Shown here one piece after another: positions 53,800-62,265 of a stretch of DNA of 64,000 bases. The position numbers and the translations under genes were made by a program. Position 1 is the first letter of the stretch. Every line of letters starts with the position of its first letter. Location: the NCBI RefSeq assembly GCF_001017435.1, contig NZ_CP011371.1:3286001-3350000 (forward strand), given 5' to 3'. Source of the DNA: Caldimonas brevitalea. GTDB taxonomy: Bacteria > Pseudomonadota > Gammaproteobacteria > Burkholderiales > Burkholderiaceae_C. The notes under the pieces were generated by a model that was not told the origin of the DNA, did not search any database, and saw only the letters and a program-made list of their open reading frames with translations.

Positions 53800-55326
53800 A
53801 TGGCCCTGAACCCTGTAGAGCGCAAGCTCGTCGAGCTGCTGCAGTTGTGGGAGAGCTTCCGGGCCGAGCCCGGCAAGCGCCTGCTGCTGTGGCAAGCGCC
53901 CGACAACGGCAAACGTTTGATCGAGTGCTTTTGCGAGGTGCAGCGGCACGCCTCGCCCTATGCCAGCGGCGATACCTTCATCGTGTTCGACGCCGCCTTC
54001 GAACAGTCCATCGGCTATTCACGCGCGCTCAAGCAGGCGCTGGCCGGGCACTATGCGGCCAGCCACGAGGATCTGGAGCGTGAAGGGTTGAAGGCGGACT
54101 GGCGCTTCGAGCCGGAGGAACAGCCGGACACGGCGAGCGCCTTCGTGCAGGGCCTGGCTGCGCTCGCGACGCACCATCCGGCCCTGGGCCACCTGGTGGC
54201 GGTGTTGCTGCCCTCCGCCGTGGCGAACGACGAGGCCTGGGCGGCCTGGGTGGCCCGCGTCCTCGAAGCGGCAGGCCCGGCGAAGGCGGTGCGCTTGCTG
54301 GTGCCCGATTTCAGCCAGGCGCCGCGTCTGACGGCACTGGCTGAAGCGCAGCATCCGCTGGTGCAGGTGCAGCAGCCGCCGCTGGATGCCTGGTCCATCG
54401 CGCAGGAGACCTTCGCGCAGGAGCCGGCGGTCGGCGCCCCGGGCGTGTTCCGCAGCCTGCTGACGGCCCTGTTCGCGCTGGCCGAGAAAGGCACCGCGGA
54501 CCAGGTATTGCTCAAGGCCCGCGACGCGCTGGCCTTTGCGCACAAGCAAGGCTGGGCGGACCAGGAAGTGGCGGTGCGGCTGGTGACGGCCGGGGCCATG
54601 CTCAAGGACCAACGTTTCGACGCGGCATTGAATCACTACCAGCATGCGCGGACCTCGGCCGAGGCGGCCCGTGCCGCCCAGCATCCGGCGGGCGGGCAGC
54701 TGGTGCTGCAGACCTGGTTCGGCGAGGCGGCCGCCCATCTGGCCGCCGGCCAGCCCGAGCACGCCGCGCCTTGTTATCGAGAGGCGGCGCAACTGGCGGC
54801 GGCCTTGCCGAACCCGCCCATGTTGATCGAGGCGTTGCGCATGGCCTCCTTCTGTCACGCCCGCGCCGGCGAGCCCGAGGACGCGCTGGCGCTGGGGCGG
54901 CAAGCCCTGGCCGTGGGTGAGAGGCTCAAGCCGGAGGCACGACCGATGACCACCCTGCCCTTGCTGGGCTTCGAGCTGCTGAAGCTGGTGGAGCCTGAGC
55001 GGGCGGCCGAGATCGAGGCGGTCAAACACGGCCTGGACCGTGAGCAGGCGCAGCACTACGTCAACACCGAGGAGCGTGCCGCGGCACTGGAGACGGCCGG
55101 GGACCCGGTCGCGCTGAAACAACTGGAGCGGCAACACGCCGAACAAGAGGGGCTGCTGGTGCAACAGGCACGGCAACGGGCGGACGAAGTTGCGGCGGAC
55201 GGGACTCCCGCCTTCATGGCGTTGTTCGTGCAGGCTCGCACGCTGCTGGGGGCCGATTGGCCGCTGGTGCTACCCGGCGCCATCGCCAAGGCGCCGCCCG
55301 TGCCCGCAGGAGGAACCGCAGCATGA
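53800..55326 (+). CDS. Putative T6SS adaptor/chaperone between VgrG and Rhs
   Basis: 508-residue, Ala/Glu-rich helical protein. The C-terminal half has TPR-like helical pairs (LKDQRFDAALNHYQHARTSAEAA, LAAGQPEHAAPCYREAAQLAAAL, ARAGEPEDALALGRQALAVGERL). The N-terminal half (MALNPVERKLVELLQLWESF, GDTFIVFDAAF) has a form I cannot place; it is not a plain DUF4123. Position between vgrG and a PAAR-Rhs gene is where effector-loading adaptors lie, and it overlaps the rhs start by four bases (ATGA), so it probably loads this Rhs toxin onto VgrG. The function is inferred from context only. Confidence 0.7.
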   Translation: MALNPVERKLVELLQLWESFRAEPGKRLLLWQAPDNGKRLIECFCEVQRHASPYASGDTFIVFDAAFEQSIGYSRALKQALAGHYAASHEDLEREGLKADWRFEPEEQPDTASAFVQGLAALATHHPALGHLVAVLLPSAVANDEAWAAWVARVLEAAGPAKAVRLLVPDFSQAPRLTALAEAQHPLVQVQQPPLDAWSIAQETFAQEPAVGAPGVFRSLLTALFALAEKGTADQVLLKARDALAFAHKQGWADQEVAVRLVTAGAMLKDQRFDAALNHYQHARTSAEAARAAQHPAGGQLVLQTWFGEAAAHLAAGQPEHAAPCYREAAQLAAALPNPPMLIEALRMASFCHARAGEPEDALALGRQALAVGERLKPEARPMTTLPLLGFELLKLVEPERAAEIEAVKHGLDREQAQHYVNTEERAAALETAGDPVALKQLERQHAEQEGLLVQQARQRADEVAADGTPAFMALFVQARTLLGADWPLVLPGAIAKAPPVPAGGTAA

Positions 55327-58300
55327 TGCCGTCGGCCAAACATGGCGACCCGCAGCTGGGCATCGACGTCCACCTGTGTGTCGTGCCGCCGTCCCCTACG
55401 CCGGTGCCCCTGCCCACACCGCACATGTCGGTGGTGTTCGATCCGTTCGACTACGTGCCGATCATCGGTGCGACGGTGTCAGTGTTCGGGATGAAGCGGG
55501 CCACCGCCGGGACCGGCGCGATCGTGCTCCACATTCCGCCGGGTTTCCCGTTCGCGCCGATGCTGCCCGAGAAGGACGACGAGCTGTTCATGGGCAGCGC
55601 CACCGTGACGGCCGACGGCGATCCCTTGTCTTATGTGGCACTGCCCGTGCTGGGTTGCCAGGTGGCCGGCATGCCGAGTCCGCCGCGGCCCAAGAAAAAG
55701 CGGGTACCGCTGCCGAACCTGCTGCCCACCACATTCAACCTCGCCATCCCGACGACGGTGAAGGTGGGCGGGCCGCCGACGATCTCGATGGCGGGCTTGG
55801 TGGCAAGGGGCGCATTCGCCGGCCTGGGCAAGTTGGCGAAGTCGAAGTTCGCCCGGAACCTGGGTGACCGCTTCAAGAAGTTCCGCCAGAAGCTGTTCAA
55901 GAACATGGACTCCGGCTTCCTCAAATGCAAGGTGTTGAGGGCGGAGCCGGTGAACATCCTGTCGGGGGCCGTGGTCGTCGAGCAAGTCGACTTCACGTTC
56001 CAGGGCATGATCCCCATCCCCTGGGTGCGCACCTATGGTTCCAACTCGCGCCGGCGAGGCGCCTGTGGGTACGGTTGGGAAAGCCCGGCCGACGCCCGGC
56101 TGGAGATCGATCTCACAGAGGGCAGCGCGATGTTCCGCCATCCGGCGGAAGGCGTCGCGCTGTTCCCCACAGTGCCTGCGGCTCGGGGCGAGAGCAGTGC
56201 CGTCCTCGAATTGATGGACGGCGGGCTGCTCAGCGAGCACGAAGACGAGTGGCAGGTGCGCACGAAGAGCGGCAACCTCTATCACTTTCCGAAGGCGCTG
56301 GAGCACCCCGGTCAAGACGGCGTTCGGGAGCTGCCACTCGGGCGTGTCAGTGATGCTTGCGGCAACTGGCTGACCTATGAATGGGTCGAGGGTCGACTCG
56401 TTTGCATCCGCGAGTCGAATGGGCGCTGTCTGCTCGTCGAGCACGGCCAGGGTGGCATCCGGTCGCTGTCGATGTTCGTGCCCGAGACCGGTTTCAGCCA
56501 TACCTTCGTCAGCTACGAGCACGATGCAGCGGGCAACCTGGTCACGGTGCGCGACGAACTGGGCAACCCCTACTGCTTTGCCTACGACGGTCACCACATG
56601 GTGCGGCACACCAACCGCGTCGGCCTCTCGTTCCACTATCAGTACGAGCAGGGCTCAGAGGACTGGCAGGTGGTGCACGCCTGGGGCGACGGCGGTCTGT
56701 ACGACTATCGCTTTGCGTACTTCCCGGCGATCCGCGAAGTGCGTGTCACCAACTCCCTCGAGGGGGTGACCACGGTGCAATGCGACGAGCGGGGCTTGCC
56801 CATCCTCGAAATCGACGCGCTCGGCGGACGCACCATCTTCCAGTACGACGAAGCGGGTCGAACGACGGCTGTGGTGAACGCGGCCAACAGCCGTACCGAG
56901 TATGTGTACGACGATCGCGGCAATCTGTTGAAGGTCAAACGCCCCGACGACAGCGTCGTCGCGATCGAGGTCGATGCCCGCAGCAAGCCCACCAGCATCA
57001 CCGATCCGAACGGGGCGGTCTGGGAGCAGCAGTGGGACGAACGAGGCTTGCTGATGGCCCTGAAGAGCCCGCTCGGTGGGGTGACGACGTACGAATACAG
57101 TGACAAGGGCCTGCCGATTGCGGTGACGGATCCGCGCAATGCCTGCACCCGTCTCGCGTATGACACCGACGGCCACCTGGTCGCGGTGATCGATGCGCTC
57201 GGTCATGCGACCCGGTATCGCCGCGATCCGCTGGGGAACGTGGTGGAGCGCAGCGATCCGCTGGGCAGAACCGCGCACTTCCGCTACGACGCGAAGAGTC
57301 GGCTGGTCGGCGTCATGTCTGCCGGCGGCGCCCAAATCCGTTGCAGCTACGACGCGCAGGACAACCTCACGCTCTACGAAGACGAGAACGGGGCGCTTAC
57401 CCGGTTCGAGTACTACGGGCTGGGGCTGCTCAGCAAGCGGCATCAGGCCGACGGCAGCACGATCGATTACCTCTACGACACCGAGGAGCAGCTGGTCGGG
57501 GTGCGCAATGAGCGCGGCGAACTGCACCAGATCGTGCGGGACGCGCTCGGACGCGTGGTTCAGGAGGTGGACTACTGGGGCCAGGCGACCAGCTACGAGT
57601 TCGACGTGGCGGGCCATCTGAAGCAACGATGTGACCCGCTCGGCCGTATCACCCGGTATGCGACAGACAAGTTCGGACGGGTCCGCCGCAAGTCGTTCCA
57701 ACACCCTCTGCAGCCGGGTCGACTGTTCGAGGAGACGTTTGAGTACGACCCGAACGGTCACTTGACGGGCTGCGCCAACGAACACGGGAAGGTGCAGCGC
57801 AGCTTCGACGCCGAAGGGCGTGTGATCGAGGAGCGGCAGGGCGAGTTCGTGGTCAAGAACGACTTCGACGCGCTCGGCCGGCGCATCCGCCGTGAGACCA
57901 GCACAGGCCACACGATCGCCTACGAATACGACGCGCTGGGGCGCCCGGTGTCGATCCGCATCGACGACGAGCCGCCGATCTTGATCGAGCACGACGCGGC
58001 GGGGCAGGTCGTGAAAGAAACGCTGGCGCCGGCGCTGGTGCGGCATTACCGGTACGACGACGAGGGTCAGGTGACGGCGCAAGGGGTGAGAGGGGCCTCG
58101 GACTGGCTGTTCCACACGCAGTACGCGTACGACCTGGCAGGCAACTTGACGCAGCGCCAAGACAGCCAGCACGGGGTGGACCGCTACCGCTATGACCCGC
58201 TGGGGCAGATCGTCGAGCATGTCGACCCTCAGGGACAGCTGCGGCGCTTCTTCCGCGACCCTGCCGGGGACAGCCTGCGCACTCGCGTCGCGCAGCGGCC

Positions 58301-59516
58301 GGCGACGGCCATGGGCACGAGTGGGGACGCCACTGCCTCCTGGGGCCGTGAGGGCGAACACGAGGGCGTGTTCTACCGCTTCGACCGGGCAGGCAACCTG
58401 GTGGAGCGCGGTGAGGCGGGGAATGCTGCGCCATCTGACGCCGACGGACAGGGCAGCCGCTTCGTCTGGGATGCCAACCAGCGGCTGGTGAGCAGCACGA
58501 CCGGCGGCATCGAGACCCGATATGGCTACGACCCGCTGGGCCGGCGGCTGTTCAAGCAGACAGGGAACAAGACGACGCGTTTCGGCTGGGATGCCGACAC
58601 CCTGGTGGCGGAGCGTGTCGACGAGGCCGCCTCCGCTGCGACCGCCTTGGCGGATGCCGCCAACCGATCCGTACAGCCGGTACAGCGTTGGGAGCAGCAA
58701 CGCGAGTATCTCTACTACCCGGGAACGTTCGTGCCCTTGGCACTGCTGCAGCGGGGAGACGCGGGCAGCCTGCGGTACCACAACGACTTGAACGGCGCGC
58801 CGACCCGCTTGATGCGCCCCGACGGCACGGTGGTGTGGAGCGCCGTGTACCAGCCCGGGGGGCACGCGGTGCCCGCACAGGCTGGCGTGCGTGACGACGC
58901 GAACGTCGACAATCCGATCCGGCTCCAGGGACAGTATTGGGATCAAGAGACCGGGCTGCACTACAACCGCCATCGCTACTATGATCCCGGCATCGGCCAA
59001 TTCATCTCGCAGGATCCCCTTGGGCTTTTCGGCGGGCCGAATGTCTACAAGTTCGGCTTGAACGTGTTCATCTACGCCGACCCGTTGGGGTTGATGCCGT
59101 GGCTGCAAGGTGAGCCGAAGCCCAAGGGTTGGAGACTGCCGAAGATCGGGACGTGGGCCGGCGATCCCGGGCATTCCGACTTCATCCCGAACGATCCCGC
59201 CGCCTTGGGCTTGAACGAAGGAGACCGGATACCCTACAAGGATGGCATGCCGGACTTCAGCAGGTGGGCAGTGGACACGTTCGACGTTCAAAACATGACC
59301 GGGGAGCACAAAGTGGACATGCCGTTGATTTACGAGCGAATGGCGGCACGAGAGCCGGAGCGATTCGCCAACCCCACCGCCGCCAGGACCTGGCTGTCCA
59401 ATGAAGGGCTGACGCCGCACCACGCCGGTGGAACCCGGGTGCTATTGGTCCCGACCGTCTTGCACGGGAATGTGCGTCACATGGGCGGCGCGTTCGAACT
59501 CCGGGGCAACTGCTAA
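55323..59516 (+). CDS. PAAR-like/Rhs polymorphic toxin with HNH (WHH-type) nuclease tip
   Basis: 1397 residues. Residues 1 to about 125 are a PAAR-like spike cap (MPSAKHGDPQLGIDVHLCV, GTGAIVLHIPPGFPFAPMLPEKDDELFMGSATV), then a short hydrophobic/basic link. Residues about 210-1250 are Rhs/YD repeats forming a cocoon (FRYDAKSRLVGVMSAGG, YEYDALGRPVS), closing with the core motif NRHRYYDPGIGQFISQDPLGL and YADPLGL near 1255. The last 140 residues are the toxin: HSDFIPNDPAALGL, PDFSRWAVDTFDVQNMTGEH, LTPHHAGGTRVLLVPTVLHGNVRHMGGA, matching HNH/Endo VII-type (WHH/LHH) nucleases. AGGAGG nine bases before the start. Delivered by VgrG; neutralised by the next gene. Confidence 0.93.
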   Translation: MMPSAKHGDPQLGIDVHLCVVPPSPTPVPLPTPHMSVVFDPFDYVPIIGATVSVFGMKRATAGTGAIVLHIPPGFPFAPMLPEKDDELFMGSATVTADGDPLSYVALPVLGCQVAGMPSPPRPKKKRVPLPNLLPTTFNLAIPTTVKVGGPPTISMAGLVARGAFAGLGKLAKSKFARNLGDRFKKFRQKLFKNMDSGFLKCKVLRAEPVNILSGAVVVEQVDFTFQGMIPIPWVRTYGSNSRRRGACGYGWESPADARLEIDLTEGSAMFRHPAEGVALFPTVPAARGESSAVLELMDGGLLSEHEDEWQVRTKSGNLYHFPKALEHPGQDGVRELPLGRVSDACGNWLTYEWVEGRLVCIRESNGRCLLVEHGQGGIRSLSMFVPETGFSHTFVSYEHDAAGNLVTVRDELGNPYCFAYDGHHMVRHTNRVGLSFHYQYEQGSEDWQVVHAWGDGGLYDYRFAYFPAIREVRVTNSLEGVTTVQCDERGLPILEIDALGGRTIFQYDEAGRTTAVVNAANSRTEYVYDDRGNLLKVKRPDDSVVAIEVDARSKPTSITDPNGAVWEQQWDERGLLMALKSPLGGVTTYEYSDKGLPIAVTDPRNACTRLAYDTDGHLVAVIDALGHATRYRRDPLGNVVERSDPLGRTAHFRYDAKSRLVGVMSAGGAQIRCSYDAQDNLTLYEDENGALTRFEYYGLGLLSKRHQADGSTIDYLYDTEEQLVGVRNERGELHQIVRDALGRVVQEVDYWGQATSYEFDVAGHLKQRCDPLGRITRYATDKFGRVRRKSFQHPLQPGRLFEETFEYDPNGHLTGCANEHGKVQRSFDAEGRVIEERQGEFVVKNDFDALGRRIRRETSTGHTIAYEYDALGRPVSIRIDDEPPILIEHDAAGQVVKETLAPALVRHYRYDDEGQVTAQGVRGASDWLFHTQYAYDLAGNLTQRQDSQHGVDRYRYDPLGQIVEHVDPQGQLRRFFRDPAGDSLRTRVAQRPATAMGTSGDATASWGREGEHEGVFYRFDRAGNLVERGEAGNAAPSDADGQGSRFVWDANQRLVSSTTGGIETRYGYDPLGRRLFKQTGNKTTRFGWDADTLVAERVDEAASAATALADAANRSVQPVQRWEQQREYLYYPGTFVPLALLQRGDAGSLRYHNDLNGAPTRLMRPDGTVVWSAVYQPGGHAVPAQAGVRDDANVDNPIRLQGQYWDQETGLHYNRHRYYDPGIGQFISQDPLGLFGGPNVYKFGLNVFIYADPLGLMPWLQGEPKPKGWRLPKIGTWAGDPGHSDFIPNDPAALGLNEGDRIPYKDGMPDFSRWAVDTFDVQNMTGEHKVDMPLIYERMAAREPERFANPTAARTWLSNEGLTPHHAGGTRVLLVPTVLHGNVRHMGGAFELRGNC

Positions 59517-59525
59517 GGAGACGTG

Positions 59526-60101
59526 ATGTGGAAAGATGAAGTGAATCGGCTGGGAGGCATGGTGCCGATCGGTGCACCGGCCTTCCTGCCGCTGACCGAC
59601 GCCGAGATCGCGGATCTCGAGCGAGAAGTGCAAGGCGTGCTGCCGCAGGACTATGCGGAATTCGCACGAACGTACGGTTGCTGCGCGTTCGCTCGCTCCG
59701 TTTCCTACCCGTTCCTCGAGCGGCGCAGCATGTACCAGCACCCTCCCGGGGTCGGCCTCGAGAATCGCCTCTATGCAGAGGGCGTCCACGCCCACTTTTA
59801 CGGCTCCACCCGACAGCCGAAGCCCGTGCACCGGCTCGCATGGGCGCGTGCGGCATATGCGCCGCGGATGCCGGCGGGTCTGCTGCCCATTGCCGACGAT
59901 GGAGGCGGAAGCCTGCTATGCCTGGGGGTCGCGGGCGATCACGCCGGGCAGGTGTACTGGTGGGACCACGAGAACGAGTGGGACGAAGACGACTATCAAG
60001 ATGACGTGGGTGCTCCCATGCCCGAGGCCGCCAAGTGGCAGAACGTCTATCTAGTGGCTCGCAGCTTCACTGACTGGCTGGCTTCGATGCGGGCCGGCTG
60101 A
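59526..60101 (+). CDS. SUKH (SMI1/KNR4-type) immunity protein
   Basis: 191 residues. LTDAEIADLEREVQGVLPQDYAEFARTYGCCAF is the SUKH entry motif, and LLPIADDGGGSLLCLGVAGDHAGQVYWWDHENEW the conserved centre. SUKH proteins neutralise nuclease toxins of polymorphic systems. It begins nine bases after the Rhs stop, with AAGGAG five bases before ATG 59526, so it is translated together with its toxin. It is acidic (EWDEDDYQDD), as suits binding of a basic nuclease domain. Confidence 0.9.
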   Translation: MWKDEVNRLGGMVPIGAPAFLPLTDAEIADLEREVQGVLPQDYAEFARTYGCCAFARSVSYPFLERRSMYQHPPGVGLENRLYAEGVHAHFYGSTRQPKPVHRLAWARAAYAPRMPAGLLPIADDGGGSLLCLGVAGDHAGQVYWWDHENEWDEDDYQDDVGAPMPEAAKWQNVYLVARSFTDWLASMRAG

Positions 60102-60136
60102 GCGGCGGCATCACCTTGGGTGCCGGCGGGGGAGGA

Positions 60137-60261
60137 TCACCCCGCCGACCGCTCCAACACCCCCAGCAACCGCGACAACTGCGCATCGAGCGCCTTGAGC
60201 TCGGCCGGCGTCAGGTCGGCCAGGATGCGGCGTTCGTTGTCGTGCGCTGCCCCCGGAATCA
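60137..60261 (-). pseudogene. C-terminal remnant of a MarR-like regulator gene
   Basis: On the minus strand, in a frame separate from the transposase fragment, about 40 codons read FRGAAHDNERRILADLTPAELKALDAQLSRLLGVLERSAG and stop at 60137. The DNERRIL...LTPAELKALDAQLSRLL pattern is that of the last helices of MarR-family regulators. A stop lies immediately upstream (60262), at the junction with the IS remnant, so the gene was cut by recombination. Not functional. Confidence 0.65.
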
Positions 60262-60269
60262 GCAGCGCC

Positions 60270-60700
60270 CGGCTTCAGAGTCCGTGGGTTGAATCGTAAT
60301 TGATGGGTGACTGCCGCGAACGCAGAGGGAGGCATATGACCCAAGCTGCTGTGGCCGCGGTGGCGGTTGTAGTCCTGTCGCCAGTTGTCGATGACGCTGC
60401 GCATGTGGCTCAGGCTGGCGAACCAGTGTGGCGACAGGCACTCGTCCCGGACCCGCCTGTTGAAGCTTTCGATGTAGTCGAGGATGCGCATGACGTACAA
60501 GGCAGGAATCGAGGTATCCACGACGATCTGGACCGCTTCCCTGCTGCAGTCGTCGACTACGGTGAGCGTCTTGACACGTCGGCCATTGGCCAGCTCGTCG
60601 AAGACGAAATCCATGCTCCACACCTCGTCCGGTTGCATGGGGACAGCGCAGGAAATGACGAGCCCATTCCGCAGAGGCGCAGTCGGCGCAAGATCGAACC
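60270..60700 (-). pseudogene. IS3-type transposase (OrfB) fragment with internal deletion
   Basis: On the minus strand the frame encodes PDEVWSMDFVFDELANGRRVKTLTVVDDCSRE, which holds the first catalytic Asp region of the rve (integrase) core. It then jumps from VMRILDYI directly to ESFNRRVRDECLSPHWF and WRQDYNRHRGHSSLGHMPPSAFAA, the usual OrfB end. About 45 residues that normally contain the second Asp (DNGPEF region) are missing in frame. No OrfA and no intact ends are seen. A dead element marking a past insertion or deletion next to the T6SS island. Confidence 0.8.
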
Positions 60701-60774
60701 GCGGCTGAGAATCGGGCGCGCCGAGGGACGGCCCCTGCCCTAGAGGAAAGTGGCGCAGTACGAAGGCCGCCCGC

Positions 60775-62256
60775 TCAGGGCAGACGCTGCAGCTGATCCA
60801 GCAGGCGGGCCCGGGCCGGCCCATCTTCGACCTGTTCGACCAGGCGGTCGATCAGCTGTTGCCGGGTGGTGGCTTCTGCTGCCGCTTTTTTGGCGATGAT
60901 CTTCGCGATGGGCCCGATCTGGCCCGCCAGCAGCCGCTGGGCGCGCTCCACGAACTCGGCGCTGGGCGGCAGTTGCAACGCCGCCAACGGCGCACCCCGA
61001 GAGGCGCCGCCGACGACCGCGGGGGCCGACGCCGGCGCCTGTGGCGATACGGTGGTCCGGAACGCAGACGCCCCGCTGCTGGTCAGCCGCTGGCCGAAAA
61101 ACGTGCTGCGCTCCTGCTCGGTCTGCAGATGCTCGGCCAGCTTCGTCCGCAAGGTGTCGAGGTCGGCGCAGTCGCGCGCGGCGCGGCGCACCAGCACCTT
61201 GGCCATGGGCCCGACGAAGCGGGCCAGTGTTGCCTCGACTTCCTGCAAGGTGGCCGGGTTCCAGTGGGTGGGCGGCGCGGTGGTCGGGGCGGTCGCGGCC
61301 GAGCCGATCGAGATCGGCGGCGTCAGGTGGCCGCGGCTGTTGCCCATTGGCCCACCACTCGAGGGCAGCAGACTTTCCGGGCGCACCACCTCCATGATGA
61401 CCGTCTCCTCCGACACCGTGGCACTGACCGGGGTGCTGCAACGGGCCAGCAGGTCGTCGCGAAACGCCGGGGCACCGGCGTACCGCTGCTTCGGCTGTTT
61501 CGCGAGCGCCATGGCGACCACCTCGTCGTAGTACTCCGGGCGCGTCGAGCCGGCGTGCTGCGAGGGCCGCACCGGGTCTTCGTGCAGGATGCGGTACATC
61601 AAGGCTTCGGGCGTGCCGTTGAACGGCATTTGACCGGTCAGCAGCTGATACAGCAGCACACCGGCCGACCAGATGTCGACGCGGTGGTCGAGCGGTTCGC
61701 CGGTGTACTGCTCGGGGGCGATGTAGCCCGGGGTGCCGACCACCGCATTCAGCTGCGTCAAGCCCACCGCGTCGATGCGGGCGATGCCGAAATCGGCCAC
61801 CTTGAGCTTGCCGTGGCGCGTGATGATCAGGTTGGCCGGCTTGATGTCGCGGTGCCACACGCCCTGGTCGTGCGCGTGCTCGAGTGCGTCGAGCAGCTGC
61901 ACCATGATGCTGAGTATGTCCTGCTCGGGAAACTTGGTCTTGCGCCCGAGGTAGTGGGCCACGCTGTGGCCCTCGACATACTCCATCGCAATGAAGGCGC
62001 GGTCGCGGTCTTCGCCATAGTCGTAGACCGCGACGATGCCCGGGTGGTGCAAGCGGCCCGCCGCCTGCGCTTCGTTGCGAAAACGCGCGGCCACCGAGGC
62101 GGCCTGCGGGCTGTCGTCGATCAGCTGCTTGCGGATGGTCTTGATCGCGACCTGCCGCTTGATGTCGGGGTCGAACGCCTTGTACACGACACCCATCGCG
62201 CCCTCGCCGAGGACGCTGGTGACCGTGTATTTGCCGAGGCGCTCAGGGTGTTTCAT
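60775..62256 (-). CDS. Serine/threonine protein kinase with duplicated C-terminal module
   Basis: 493 residues. Hanks-type kinase at about 1-280: glycine loop LGEGAMGVVY (17-26), Lys39 in VAIK, catalytic HRDIKPANL (Asp137), DFG at 155-157, APE at 180-182. No membrane helix. The C-terminal part has two related helical units, VGPMAKVLVRRAARDCADLDTL (near 350) and IGPIAKIIAKKAAAEATTRQQL (near 455), an apparent internal duplication linked by a Pro/Ser/Thr-rich region. Third gene of a minus-strand set (FecR-like, haem sensor, kinase), starting 10 bp after the sensor gene. No phosphatase gene is next to it in the window. Confidence 0.92.
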   Translation of the reverse strand: MKHPERLGKYTVTSVLGEGAMGVVYKAFDPDIKRQVAIKTIRKQLIDDSPQAASVAARFRNEAQAAGRLHHPGIVAVYDYGEDRDRAFIAMEYVEGHSVAHYLGRKTKFPEQDILSIMVQLLDALEHAHDQGVWHRDIKPANLIITRHGKLKVADFGIARIDAVGLTQLNAVVGTPGYIAPEQYTGEPLDHRVDIWSAGVLLYQLLTGQMPFNGTPEALMYRILHEDPVRPSQHAGSTRPEYYDEVVAMALAKQPKQRYAGAPAFRDDLLARCSTPVSATVSEETVIMEVVRPESLLPSSGGPMGNSRGHLTPPISIGSAATAPTTAPPTHWNPATLQEVEATLARFVGPMAKVLVRRAARDCADLDTLRTKLAEHLQTEQERSTFFGQRLTSSGASAFRTTVSPQAPASAPAVVGGASRGAPLAALQLPPSAEFVERAQRLLAGQIGPIAKIIAKKAAAEATTRQQLIDRLVEQVEDGPARARLLDQLQRLP

Positions 62257-62265
62257 CGCGAGGCG

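Noticed and set aside
51729..53912. 727-codon minus-strand frame opposite vgrG
   Set aside because: Antisense to a clear VgrG and spans the intergenic gap without a ribosome-binding site.
56655..59423. 922-codon minus-strand frame opposite the Rhs gene
   Set aside because: Composition is the mirror of YD-repeat codons; no known domain. The plus-strand Rhs frame has clear PAAR-like, Rhs and nuclease parts.
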